Shown here: positions 1-8,554 of the stretch, piece by piece | Layout of the letters: each line of letters opens with the position of its first letter | Position numbering within the stretch: the first letter of the stretch is position 1 | Source of the DNA: Brevundimonas bullata | GTDB lineage: Bacteria; Pseudomonadota; Alphaproteobacteria; Caulobacterales; Caulobacteraceae | Length of the DNA stretch: 64,000 bases | Assembly: GCF_003350205.1 (NCBI RefSeq) | Contig: NZ_QLLC01000018.1 | Span: 1 to 64,000 of the forward strand | Direction of reading: 5' to 3' | The notes under the pieces: model-generated | Databases searched by the model: none | Seen by the model: only the letters and a program-made list of their open reading frames with translations | Told to the model about the DNA's origin: nothing | Position numbers and translations under genes: made by a program

Positions 1-636
1 TTCAAGGGCCGGACTCTAGCTCCGCGTGGAGGAAATTCTCAGGGGCACGTCACCAGCCACATGGTCCGCAGCGCGTTGAATGTGATCGGGGAAAAGGCCG
101 AAAAGGCCGACCTTCCACTATTTCGACAGGCCCTCGCGTCTCCCTACTTCACGATGTCCGAACGAGATTTCGAAGTGTTCGGAAAGTATGGAGAATGGTC
201 AGATATCCCCAACATCGCTCGGGCTAGCCGCTCGTCTGGCGGGTCACTTCTTATCCCCGATGTCGTGGTGCCGGTGGAAGTCGTCGCTCGAGCTATTCTC
301 AAGATCGCAGGACGGCGGACGAGAGAAGTGCTCGAGCTTGAGCTGCCCGATGTGGTCCGGCGCGCGATGCTAAAGCTCCTTTCCAAGGCCGCGTTCTCTG
401 GGTTGCCGGATACAGCCCTTTTCCGCCTGTTCAACGAGACCTCTGACGATGTCCGTCGAACCGCAGCCATTCGCGCAGCTCGCGACCTAAGTCGGCGACG
501 ATGCGTTCAGATACTGGACATCTACAACACCCAGGCCACTTACTATTACAACGTCATGCATTGGCTTGATTTGGCCGTAAGCATGCCAAGAGCCTTGGTT
601 GACACAGTCACCTTCTCCCATCTGTCCGAGGATTGA
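1..636 (+). CDS. Hypothetical protein, 5' end outside the window
   Basis: The frame is open from the first base without a stop, so the protein probably begins upstream; the first ATG in the window is at 61 and gives 191 residues. The sequence looks alpha-helical, with leucine/alanine-rich stretches (for example around VVRRAMLKLLSKAAFSGLP and SDDVRRTAAIRAARDL) that resemble HEAT-like repeats. I do not recognise a family. Third-position GC is visibly lower than in the genes that follow, which hints at acquired DNA. Nothing in it indicates a catalytic function. It ends about 70 bases before a convergent MNT-HEPN gene. Confidence 0.55.
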   Translation, partial: FKGRTLAPRGGNSQGHVTSHMVRSALNVIGEKAEKADLPLFRQALASPYFTMSERDFEVFGKYGEWSDIPNIARASRSSGGSLLIPDVVVPVEVVARAILKIAGRRTREVLELELPDVVRRAMLKLLSKAAFSGLPDTALFRLFNETSDDVRRTAAIRAARDLSRRRCVQILDIYNTQATYYYNVMHWLDLAVSMPRALVDTVTFSHLSED

Positions 637-706
637 GCAGGGGCAGTGTCACTCGCGCCTAGCGCTTAGGCCCACTGCCTTCCGTCGGATGGTTTAGCAA
701 GACGCT

Positions 707-1642
707 CTAAGCGCCCGCCCTTGCGCCGCGTGCCAACTCGGCGATCCGATCTTCGCCGGTCGCCGCGACCAAGTCTCGCAGTTGAACGACAGACACTAGC
801 TGGAGCGTCAGGTCTTCAGCATCGACATCGTACTGGTCGGAATAGCGCGCCTCCACGTACGCGCGTTTCAGCAGTTCGAAGCGGCGGCGGTCGGCGCGTT
901 GCTCTCTCGGCCACGCGGCGGCCAAGCGCTTGTCGCTATCCTCCGCGAGGGATCGAAGGAACTTGATGTTGTGGGAACGCGGGAAATAGAAGGTGTGGGT
1001 CAAGAGGAAGCAGGCATAGGCCGTCTCGGTCGCCTGATGCAGCAGGAAGGCGGCTCGCTTGCGGACATGCTGCCCCTCTCCGCTCATGGCCACATGCCGT
1101 CGCGCATCCTCGATCCAAAGGTCTAGATCCTTGATCCGGGCCTCGTAATAGCGCTGCGCCGCATCCCGCGCCTCAGCCGCCGTCATCGGCTGCGGCTGAG
1201 CGAACGGATGCCCCGGCAACTCATAGAGCGTCACCCCGTCGCGCAGGATGTCGGTCCAGAAATACTCGCCGCGCGTCAGGGCCTGGTTCACCTCGGCCAT
1301 GGTGTGGACGATGATGTTGACCGTCCGCCCCACGGCGGGATCGCGCAGGATCTTGTCCTCGGCGACGTACCAATAGTCGGCGATGTCGGTCAGCTTCTCA
1401 TGGCTGACGATCACCAGCAGATCGAAATCGGACAGATAGCCGTTGTCGGGTTCATCGACCCAGTCGTTGCGGGCGTATGATCCGAACAGGATGATCTTCA
1501 GCACTCGGCCGTCGCGCCGCCAGGACTGGGTGCCCCCGCCACCGCTTTTGATCGCGGCCTCGAACTCGGTCAGCAGGGTCGTGCGGACGCGTTCCAGCTC
1601 GCGCTGCTGCTTCGCCGGCAGATGGTCGAGATCAGCGCGCAT
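707..1642 (-). CDS. MNT-HEPN fusion: nucleotidyltransferase and HEPN domain protein
   Basis: This 311-residue protein has an N-terminal minimal nucleotidyltransferase fold and a C-terminal HEPN helical domain. The first is shown by LFGSYARND followed by SDFDLLVIV (residues ~50-80): the G-S motif and the D-x-D metal site. The second is shown by the helical stretch RKRAAFLLHQATETAYACFL near residue 190, which contains an R-x5-H motif. In the known MNT-HEPN families the two are usually separate toxin and antitoxin proteins, with MNT AMPylating the HEPN RNase; fused versions are common in proteobacteria and may not be toxic. No partner gene lies next to it. The domains are clear; the function is inference. 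Confidence 0.8.
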   Translation of the reverse strand: MRADLDHLPAKQQRELERVRTTLLTEFEAAIKSGGGGTQSWRRDGRVLKIILFGSYARNDWVDEPDNGYLSDFDLLVIVSHEKLTDIADYWYVAEDKILRDPAVGRTVNIIVHTMAEVNQALTRGEYFWTDILRDGVTLYELPGHPFAQPQPMTAAEARDAAQRYYEARIKDLDLWIEDARRHVAMSGEGQHVRKRAAFLLHQATETAYACFLLTHTFYFPRSHNIKFLRSLAEDSDKRLAAAWPREQRADRRRFELLKRAYVEARYSDQYDVDAEDLTLQLVSVVQLRDLVAATGEDRIAELARGARAGA

Positions 1643-1920
1643 GGCGGCGCCCGCCCTGCATCCGCAGCGTCGTCGGGTCGATGATCATGCCTGTCGCCTG
1701 CGTTTGCATCCGCGCCCCAAATCACTTCCGCACAAGCCTACCTCCCCTGCCCGCCAAGCGCCACAATGAGGGAGGGTGTCCGCCGGACAGTTGAGAACAC
1801 GAGAGCTCGTGCGCCGACGCCTTTAGCTTGCGCCTGTACATAGCGGCGGCCAGCCGGGGACGCGGGACTGTCGCCGGTCCGGCGGCGCGAGGCAAGCCGC
1901 GGGGCTTCCCGAGCGGTATG

Positions 1921-2502
1921 TCATGAATGTGCCGGCGGCCAGACGCGATCGACGGAAAGCGCCCCCGCGGGCAAGGCCTTCAGCATTTCGCCCTCTGGCC
2001 GGGACAGGTCCAGCCAGGCCACCCCCTCATCCGGCGCCAGCACTACGACCTGTCGGTCATGGTAGGGCGCGACATCCGGGCCGGGCTCCGTCGTCAGCAT
2101 GGCGAAGGCGCCGTCGCGAATGACGCCCGCGATCCAGAACCAGGGCGCTCCGCTCATGGTGAACAGCCATTTGGTCTTTCGCTTCTCACCGTGCTGAGCC
2201 TCAGTGAACTCATAGAAACCGTCGGCCGGGATCAGACACCGTGTCGATCCATCGAACCGTCGTCCGTCCGACCGGAAGTTGAACACGGGGCGACCGCCCG
2301 GCCCCTTCCACGCCCACGGCGTCATCGTCAGTTGAGGGGTCTCGCCTTCGAGTGTGATGACCGCGGCCCGATCACCAATACGGATGTCGTCCGTCGCCGG
2401 GAGGTTGGGCTGGCCATCAGGAAAATGCAGCGGCCTGTCCGCCTGGCGGAAGGCATCCCCGATCACGTTCACCGGGACGTGGAGGCGGTAGTTGTTGCAC
2501 AT
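1921..2502 (-). CDS. SRAP (SOS response-associated peptidase) family protein, YedK/HMCES type
   Basis: The protein starts MCNNY, placing the catalytic cysteine at residue 2 once the initiator methionine is removed. It contains the family motif CLIPADGFYEF (~residues 88-98) and a conserved histidine in VAPYHDRQVVVL. The 193-residue length suits the family. SRAP proteins form a covalent thiazolidine link with abasic sites in single-stranded DNA and so shield them from cleavage. It is a single gene here. I see no LexA box upstream, so SOS control is not supported despite the family name. Confidence 0.92.
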   Translation of the reverse strand: MCNNYRLHVPVNVIGDAFRQADRPLHFPDGQPNLPATDDIRIGDRAAVITLEGETPQLTMTPWAWKGPGGRPVFNFRSDGRRFDGSTRCLIPADGFYEFTEAQHGEKRKTKWLFTMSGAPWFWIAGVIRDGAFAMLTTEPGPDVAPYHDRQVVVLAPDEGVAWLDLSRPEGEMLKALPAGALSVDRVWPPAHS

Positions 2503-2576
2503 CGGGTCAGCTTCTCATGGCGCCGGGGCCTTGTGGAGTCGCAGCGCCGTCACCGAACGTTCGAAGCCGAACAGGA

Positions 2577-2601
2577 GGAACCGAGCATCGTCGCGGAAGT
2601 T
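2577..2601 (+). promoter_or_regulatory. EcfG-like promoter variant (GGAAC-N16-AGTT)
   Basis: GGAAC at 2577-2581 and AGTT at 2598-2601 are separated by exactly 16 bases. The general-stress sigma factor of alphaproteobacteria recognises GGAAC-N16/17-CGTT, so this has one mismatch in the -10. The -10 ends 15 bases before the ATG at 2617, implying a very short leader. Tentative. Confidence 0.35.
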
Positions 2602-2616
2602 AACGGCTTGGAGGGT

Positions 2617-2928
2617 ATGACCATGATCATCATCGCCTTGGCCGCCGCACTGATGCTGGACGCCTCGCCGAAACTGGAAACGGTGGCGAAGCTGACCGCG
2701 CGCGAAGCGCCGGCTCAGGAAAGCCACGCTGCGCCGATCCTCGCCGTCGCCGTGACGCTGGAATGCACCGCGCGCGCGACCGGCCAGGTCGAGAACTGCC
2801 GCGTGCTGGGAGAGACCCATCCAGGCCTCGGATTTGGCGACGCTGCGGTCGCCTTGATGCGAGACGCGACCGTTGAGCCTGGCGATGAGGACTTCCAGTT
2901 CGCCCGAACGATCCAGTTCACCCCCTAA
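2617..2928 (+). CDS. Small TonB C-terminal-like protein
   Basis: This 103-residue protein has a short hydrophobic N-terminus (MIIIALAAALMLDA) that could be a signal peptide. It is followed by a segment resembling a TonB/energy-transducer C-terminal domain: VTLECTARATGQVENCRVLGE followed by GFGDAAVALMRDATVEP. The start at 2617 is chosen for the GGAGGG just upstream; 2623 is an in-frame alternative. Such stand-alone domains occur in Caulobacterales, where they may bind TonB boxes or act in the periplasm. The fold assignment is from motif resemblance only. Confidence 0.6.
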   Translation: MTMIIIALAAALMLDASPKLETVAKLTAREAPAQESHAAPILAVAVTLECTARATGQVENCRVLGETHPGLGFGDAAVALMRDATVEPGDEDFQFARTIQFTP

Positions 2929-3008
2929 AGGTCTGATCAGTCGCCACGACGGCGTTCGCAACACCCGCAGCCTTCAGCCGTTGAACGGCTTTGAAAGGGA
3001 AACCGTAC

Positions 3009-3257
3009 ATGCTCAGGTCCGTAATCCTGACGGTGGGAACCGTCGCCCTGCTCACCCTTGGCGCCTGCGGCAGTCGGGACGCCGAGCGTTCCGCGCCTGA
3101 AGCCGCATCCCTTGAGGATGACGCCACATCGGAGCTCACCACTGGCGCGGCCGCCTCCAATCCGGCGGCGACCCAACAAGCAGGTGTCGCCCAGACACCT
3201 ACGCAACAGGTGGATCAGGGCGGGCAAGAGGGATCGAGCGCGCCGCCGCCCCAGTGA
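3009..3257 (+). CDS. Small lipoprotein
   Basis: This 82-residue protein has a signal peptide ending in a lipobox (TLGAC), with the lipidated cysteine near residue 19. The rest is a low-complexity mature part rich in Ala, Ser, Gln and Thr. AAGGGA upstream of the ATG at 3009 supports this start over an in-frame TTG at 2991. It is probably anchored to a membrane facing the periplasm. No functional domain is visible. Confidence 0.7.
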   Translation: MLRSVILTVGTVALLTLGACGSRDAERSAPEAASLEDDATSELTTGAAASNPAATQQAGVAQTPTQQVDQGGQEGSSAPPPQ

Positions 3258-3272
3258 CGCTCGCCCGAACGC

Positions 3273-3545
3273 TCAGCTACGAGGCGCCAGATCGCGATAG
3301 GGCTCCCCGCGTTCGCCCGCATCCGCCCGCGTCAGGACTTGGGTTTCCAGCGTGGAGGAGATCGCAACCTTGATGTTCCGATGTCGAACGCCGTCGTCCA
3401 GGGTTCGACACTCTTCCTTCAGGACATAAAAGATCGGGACCCACTCGACGTCCTTCACCGTGATCAGGCCCGGCATCAGGTCCGGGTTTGGGCCTGCTGC
3501 CGCCGCCATGGCGTCTAACGCTTCCGCGAGTTGGTCTGGGGTCAT
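3273..3545 (-). CDS. Hypothetical protein, 90 aa
   Basis: A small soluble protein without signal peptide or transmembrane segment. It begins MTPDQLAEALDAMAA and has a central stretch, LITVKDVEWVPIFYVLKEEC, with alternating hydrophobic residues suggesting beta structure. It is convergent with the lipoprotein gene and lies 65 bases upstream of the start of the intergenic run into the ligD 3' end. I do not recognise the family. Confidence 0.5.
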   Translation of the reverse strand: MTPDQLAEALDAMAAAAGPNPDLMPGLITVKDVEWVPIFYVLKEECRTLDDGVRHRNIKVAISSTLETQVLTRADAGERGEPYRDLAPRS

Positions 3546-3610
3546 GGTAGCGCTTTAGCCGAGTCGGTCAGGCTCAAGAACCAGGTTGCAGCAAGGAAGA
3601 CGGCCGCCGC

Positions 3611-6169
3611 CTAGACCCCCATCGCTTTCAGCGCCGACTTCAGGCTAACCGCCGAGGCGCGGAAGTTCGCCCATGGATCGGGCTTCTTCAGCAAAGCCCC
3701 ATAAGTCCAAAGGTTGAATGCAGCCGGATCCAACCCGGCCTTGACCTGCGCCCATGAGAGGGGGAACGCGATCCCCGCCCCCGGTCGGGCGCGCGGCGAC
3801 CAGGGGGCGACCGCCGTCGCCATCCGTCCGTTCCTCAGATAGTCGATAAAGATCTTTCCGCCCCGCGCCTTCTTGGCCAGGGTGGTCGTGAACCGATCGG
3901 GCGCCTCAGCGCGGATCTGTTCGGCTACAGCCTTGGCGAACGCCTTGTTCTGGTCCCAGGTGACACGCGAGCGGGCGTCCGTTTTGATCGGTGCGACAAC
4001 GTGCAACCCCTTGCCCCCGGTCGTCTTGACGAAGGCCGCCAGGCCCAAAGCCTCGACCTTCGCCTTCACCACCTTGGAGGCAGCGATTACATCGGCGAAG
4101 TTCAGCCCTTCGTCTGGGTCCAGGTCGAAAGTGATCTGGTCCGGGATTTCCGGCTCGCCAGGGGCGCAGCCCCATGGATGCAGCTCCAGCCCGCCCGACT
4201 GGGCGATCGCGACCAGACCGCCCACATCGGCCGCGGCGACATAGGGCGTGCGCGCCTCGACATCGATCAACTTCAGGCGCGGGTTCGACCCCGGCATGGC
4301 GTGACGCTGGAAGAAGGTCTCGCCGGCGATGCCCTCAGGCGCACGAATGATCGAGGTCGGCCGGTCCGCCACATGGGCCAGAATCCGCTCGGCCGCCGCT
4401 TCATAGTAGCGCGCCAGATCGGCCTTGGTGATCGCCGGCCGGTCATCCACGGCGGGCCACAGCACCTTGTCGGGACTTGAGATCGTCACTCCGGCGACCA
4501 TCACCTTGCCCGGTCCAGCCGACCGCGTCGTCATCATCGGGTTCTTCGCATCGCCCATCTGCGTCGGGGTCTGCGGCGCCTGCGTCACCTCGGCAGCCGT
4601 CTTGTCTTCGCGCAAGCCTTTGAACGCCGCCTGTCTTAGGGAGCCCGCCTCGGTGTATCCCCCATGCTCGACTTCGACGACCAAAACCGGTTTGACCCAG
4701 TGGATGTCTCTGGCCGCCCTCGGCGCGCGTGGACCAAAAAAAGGCGATCTGTCTGTCGCCACGCCCTTAAGCGCCGGCACCAGCATCTTCGTCACCGCTT
4801 CGCCATAGCCGGTCCCAACGCGTCCCAGATAGCGCAGGCCGTTCTCTTCCTTCACGCCGACCAGTAGCGAGCGAAACCGCGTCCCCCCTTCCGACGACCA
4901 CCCGCCGATCACCACCTCGTCGCGCCCTCGGCATTTGGACTTCAGCCAGGTCGTGGACCGCCCCGCGTGATACGGGGCTTCCAGCTTCTTGGAGATCACA
5001 CCTTCTAGGTCCATCCTGCACGCGCTCTCGAGCACGGCCTGCCCTGATGAGGCGAAGTGCTCGACGTAACGCACCCGACCCGCCGCTCGTTTGGCGATCC
5101 GGTCAATATAGGCCTGTAGCCGCGCCTTGCGATGCGAGAGCGGCAACTTGCGCAGATCCTCCGCCCCCTCGAACAACAGGTCGAAAGCGAAGTAGACAAG
5201 GCTGCCGGTCTTCTCGTTCGAGATTGCGGCCTGAAGCGCCCCGAAATCAGGCATGTGATCGTCGTCCAGCGCGCACAACTCACCGTCGATCACAGCGTCC
5301 GGCCAAGTTGCGGCATCCGCCGCCAGCTCAGGGAACCGGTCACTCCAGTCCAGACCCTTGCGTGTCCGCAGCACCGCCCGGCCGCCACCGACCCCGATCT
5401 GAATGCGATAGCCGTCAAACTTGATCTCATGCGACCAGCCCACTCCGCCGGGCGGATAGTCCGTCACCTTGCACAGTTGGATCGGCGCAAATGGTGGCGG
5501 CTTTGGCGCCTTCAGCGCCGCTTTCGACGACCTGGGTTTGGCCGGCCCCTTTCGCGGTTTCGGCTTGGACGACGTCCATTCCTTGGCGCCCTCTGCGATC
5601 TCGACCAGCGAGCGCCCCGTGGTTACGGAGGCATCGATCTCGGCCAAAGCATCCCCCTCGCCTGCCACCGCGAAGTCGTCCTTCTCCTTCAACAGCAGCC
5701 AGTTGTTCCGCTTGGACGGCTTGCCGCGATCGTTCTTCAACCGGATCAGCGCCCACTTGCCCTTCAGCCGCTCGCCGTGAAGGACCATTTTGATTTGCCC
5801 CTTGGCCCAGGCCGCCTCTAGGTCCGGCTCCTGTGGTTCCCACGTGCCGACGTCCCACATCTGCACCGTGCCGGCGCCATAGTTGCCCTCGGGTATCGTG
5901 CCCTCGAACGAGCCGTAGTCCAGCGGGTGATCCTCGACCTCCACTGCAAGTCGCTTGACCGCCGTGTCGCGCGACGGCGCCTTGGTCACGGCCCAGGACT
6001 TCAGCACCCCGTCCGCCTCAATGCGGAAATCATAATGTAGCCGCGTCGCCGCATGACGCTGGATCAGATAGCGAAAGGCGCCCGTGGATCGCCCGCCCTT
6101 GGCGCCCTTGGGCTCGGGAGTCTCGCCGAACCGGCGCTTGGTTTGGTAGGTCTTCAGTTCGCCACGCAT
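3611..6169 (-). CDS. ligD: DNA ligase D (non-homologous end joining)
   Basis: Multidomain NHEJ enzyme of 852 residues in the order phosphoesterase, ligase, polymerase. The 3'-phosphoesterase (~35-165) shows RHAATRLHYDFRIE and the SFEGTIPEGNYGAG motif. The ATP-dependent ligase (~225-530) has the adenylation motif KFDG, with Lys250 as the AMP-accepting residue. The primase-like polymerase (~570-850) has FDLDPDEGL (metal site) and TGGKGLHVV. It repairs blunt or damaged double-strand breaks together with Ku, which is encoded about 25 kb away at 31031-31891. The gene stands alone on the minus strand. All three catalytic modules look intact. Confidence 0.97.
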   Translation of the reverse strand: MRGELKTYQTKRRFGETPEPKGAKGGRSTGAFRYLIQRHAATRLHYDFRIEADGVLKSWAVTKAPSRDTAVKRLAVEVEDHPLDYGSFEGTIPEGNYGAGTVQMWDVGTWEPQEPDLEAAWAKGQIKMVLHGERLKGKWALIRLKNDRGKPSKRNNWLLLKEKDDFAVAGEGDALAEIDASVTTGRSLVEIAEGAKEWTSSKPKPRKGPAKPRSSKAALKAPKPPPFAPIQLCKVTDYPPGGVGWSHEIKFDGYRIQIGVGGGRAVLRTRKGLDWSDRFPELAADAATWPDAVIDGELCALDDDHMPDFGALQAAISNEKTGSLVYFAFDLLFEGAEDLRKLPLSHRKARLQAYIDRIAKRAAGRVRYVEHFASSGQAVLESACRMDLEGVISKKLEAPYHAGRSTTWLKSKCRGRDEVVIGGWSSEGGTRFRSLLVGVKEENGLRYLGRVGTGYGEAVTKMLVPALKGVATDRSPFFGPRAPRAARDIHWVKPVLVVEVEHGGYTEAGSLRQAAFKGLREDKTAAEVTQAPQTPTQMGDAKNPMMTTRSAGPGKVMVAGVTISSPDKVLWPAVDDRPAITKADLARYYEAAAERILAHVADRPTSIIRAPEGIAGETFFQRHAMPGSNPRLKLIDVEARTPYVAAADVGGLVAIAQSGGLELHPWGCAPGEPEIPDQITFDLDPDEGLNFADVIAASKVVKAKVEALGLAAFVKTTGGKGLHVVAPIKTDARSRVTWDQNKAFAKAVAEQIRAEAPDRFTTTLAKKARGGKIFIDYLRNGRMATAVAPWSPRARPGAGIAFPLSWAQVKAGLDPAAFNLWTYGALLKKPDPWANFRASAVSLKSALKAMGV

Positions 6170-6380
6170 CCCGCCATAATCCCTGCTGGAGCAAACCGTT
6201 GCGGCTCATGTCGTCAGGATCAGGGACACGGTGATTTCGGCAATGCGCCAGCAGCGGTCATTGAATGGTCGCCGATAGCAGACCTTCTAGCGCGCCCTCC
6301 TACATATCCGCTCCCGCAGGTTGCCACAGGGGGTCGCAAGTCGTACTGCGACGCATTCTTATCATGAGTGCGAGGCGACG

Positions 6381-8549
6381 ATGCGCCCTTCCCTGTTCGG
6401 CCTCCTGGCATCCGTCTCCTGTATGGCCTTGACCAACGCCTCGCCGACCTGGGCGCAGCAAGAGGAACCGACAACTCTTTCCGACATCGTCGTAACAGGA
6501 TCGCAGGTTTCCCTGCCCCCCGCCTATGCTGGGGGTCAGGTGGCTACAGGGGGGCGGGTCGGCTTATTCGGGTCGCTGGACACTATGGACACGCCCTTCT
6601 CCTCGACCAGCTTCACCGAAGACTTGGTCCGCAACCAGCAGGCCCGCAGCGTCGCCGACGTGCTGCAGAACGATCCGGCGGTCCGCGTCTCCAAGGGCTT
6701 TGGCAACTTCCAGGAGCTCTACATCATCCGCGGCTTCCCGGTCTTCTCGGACGACATGACCTATAACGGCCTCTACGGCGTGCTGCCGCGCCAGTACGTG
6801 GCGGCGGAGCTGCTGGAGCGAGTCGAGGTCTTTCGAGGGGCGACCGCCTTCCTGAACGGCGCTGCGCCCGGCGGCAGCGGCGTGGGCGGCGCGGTCAACC
6901 TTGTGCCCAAGCGCGCGCGCAATGCGCCCCTGACTCGTCTGACCGCCGGGTGGGAAGGCGGCGACGAGATCTACGCCGCCGCGGATGTTTCGCGCCGCTT
7001 TGGGGAGGGCGACGCCTGGGGCCTGCGTCTGAATCTGGCCAGCCGCGCGGGCGAAGGCTCGGTCGAGGGCGAAGGTCGCGCCATGACGGTTCTGGGCCTC
7101 GGCCTGGATCGCCGCGGCGATCGCGCCCGATTCTCCGCCGACTGGGGATGGCAGGACAACCGCATCGACGCGCCGCGTCCGCAGGTCACGCCCGCCGGCG
7201 CCATTCCAAAGCCGCCGTCCGCCGACAAGAATTTCGCCCAGCCCTGGACCTATACCGACGAAACCCAGCTGTTCGGCGCCCTGCGCGGCGAGTTCGACGT
7301 GACCGACGCCATCACGATCTGGGCCGCCGTGGGCGGACGCGAAGGCAAGGAGCGTAACAGCCTGGCCAACCCGACAGCGCAAGCCGACGGAAGCCTGAGC
7401 AGCAACCGTTTCGACAACGGACGGCGCGATCAGGTCTTTTCAGCCGACGTCGGCGTTCGCGCTGATTTTGACACCGGACTGGTCGGACATCGTCTGGTCG
7501 CCTCCGCCGCCCAGGTCCAGACGCGGGAGAGCAACTCCTACGCCTTCTCCGATTTCGGCGGCTTCGTCGGCAACATATATGATCCGGTCTTCGTCCCTGC
7601 GCCGCCCGCCGACGCCCTGATCGCCGGTTCGTTGACCGATCCCACCGTCGTCGGGCGGGTCAAGACGACCAGCTTCGCCGTGGCCGACATGATCTCATTC
7701 CTGGACGGCCGCGTCCTGGCCACGGTCGGCGCCCGCTATCAGGAAATCGACACTCGCTCCTACGACTACAACACCACGGCTCGCACCGGCAGGTACGCCA
7801 GCGATGCGGTCACGCCGGTCTTCGCCCTTGTCTACAAGCCCAGCGACAGGGTCTCGCTGTACGCCAACTATTCCGAGGCCCTGCTGCCCGGGAAAATCGC
7901 GCCGGGCGTGATCAACAACCTGCCGGTCGCAAACGCGGGCGAGGTGCTGGAGCCCTTCCGCGCCCAACAGGCCGAGGTCGGCGTCAAATACGACGGCGGC
8001 GCCTTCGGCGGCACGCTCAGCGCCTTCACCACCACCTTGCCGAGCGAGCTTTTCGACCCTGCCGACCGCCTCTATTCCGCCGGCGGTGAGCAGAAGAACC
8101 GGGGCGTCGAGCTGACGGTCTTCGGCGAGCCCGTCATGGGCCTACGGCTGCTCGGCGGCGCGACCTGGCTGGACGCCGAGATCAAGCGCGCGCTGGATGC
8201 GTCGCTGGACGGCAAGTCGCCCATCGGCGTGCCAGAATTCCAGGCCAACCTGAACGTCGAGTGGGATGTCCCCGCCCTCGCCGGCCTCACGCTAGAAGGC
8301 CGCGCCGTCCACACCGGCGCCCAGCCCGCCAGCGCCGACAATGCGATCGAGCTGGACTCCTGGACGCGGTTCGACGCCGGGGTGCGCTACGCCTTCGAGG
8401 CGGGCGGGCAGCCCCTGACCCTGCGGGCGCGGGTCGAGAACCTGGCCGATGACGATCAATGGGTTGCGGTCGGCGGCTATCCGGGCTCGAACTATCTGAC
8501 GCTCGGCGCGCCCCGCACCCTGCGACTGTCGATCTCCACGGAGTTCTGA
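6381..8549 (+). CDS. TonB-dependent siderophore-type outer-membrane receptor
   Basis: A 722-residue receptor with a signal peptide (cleavage likely after TWAQ) and a TonB box-like segment TLSDIVVTG. The plug domain contains NDPAVRVSKGFGNFQELYIIRGF, which I read as the siderophore-receptor plug signature, and the beta-barrel ends in a terminal phenylalanine (LRLSISTEF). It would import ferric siderophores across the outer membrane using TonB energy. The next gene starts 5 bases downstream and encodes a PepSY membrane protein, a usual partner. I chose the ATG at 6381, which gives a proper signal peptide; the more upstream in-frame start would add 20 residues without signal character. Confidence 0.93.
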   Translation: MRPSLFGLLASVSCMALTNASPTWAQQEEPTTLSDIVVTGSQVSLPPAYAGGQVATGGRVGLFGSLDTMDTPFSSTSFTEDLVRNQQARSVADVLQNDPAVRVSKGFGNFQELYIIRGFPVFSDDMTYNGLYGVLPRQYVAAELLERVEVFRGATAFLNGAAPGGSGVGGAVNLVPKRARNAPLTRLTAGWEGGDEIYAAADVSRRFGEGDAWGLRLNLASRAGEGSVEGEGRAMTVLGLGLDRRGDRARFSADWGWQDNRIDAPRPQVTPAGAIPKPPSADKNFAQPWTYTDETQLFGALRGEFDVTDAITIWAAVGGREGKERNSLANPTAQADGSLSSNRFDNGRRDQVFSADVGVRADFDTGLVGHRLVASAAQVQTRESNSYAFSDFGGFVGNIYDPVFVPAPPADALIAGSLTDPTVVGRVKTTSFAVADMISFLDGRVLATVGARYQEIDTRSYDYNTTARTGRYASDAVTPVFALVYKPSDRVSLYANYSEALLPGKIAPGVINNLPVANAGEVLEPFRAQQAEVGVKYDGGAFGGTLSAFTTTLPSELFDPADRLYSAGGEQKNRGVELTVFGEPVMGLRLLGGATWLDAEIKRALDASLDGKSPIGVPEFQANLNVEWDVPALAGLTLEGRAVHTGAQPASADNAIELDSWTRFDAGVRYAFEAGGQPLTLRARVENLADDDQWVAVGGYPGSNYLTLGAPRTLRLSISTEF

Positions 8550-8554
8550 ACCGC

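Noticed and set aside
707-1642. Anti-phage defence island around the MNT-HEPN gene
   Set aside because: Neighbours are a SRAP protein, small hypotheticals and ligD; none is a typical defence gene.
6320-6380. Fur-box-like sequence (ATTCTTATCATGAG) before the siderophore receptor
   Set aside because: Only partial resemblance to the Fur consensus. Iron control is likely from the gene content, but the site is not convincing.
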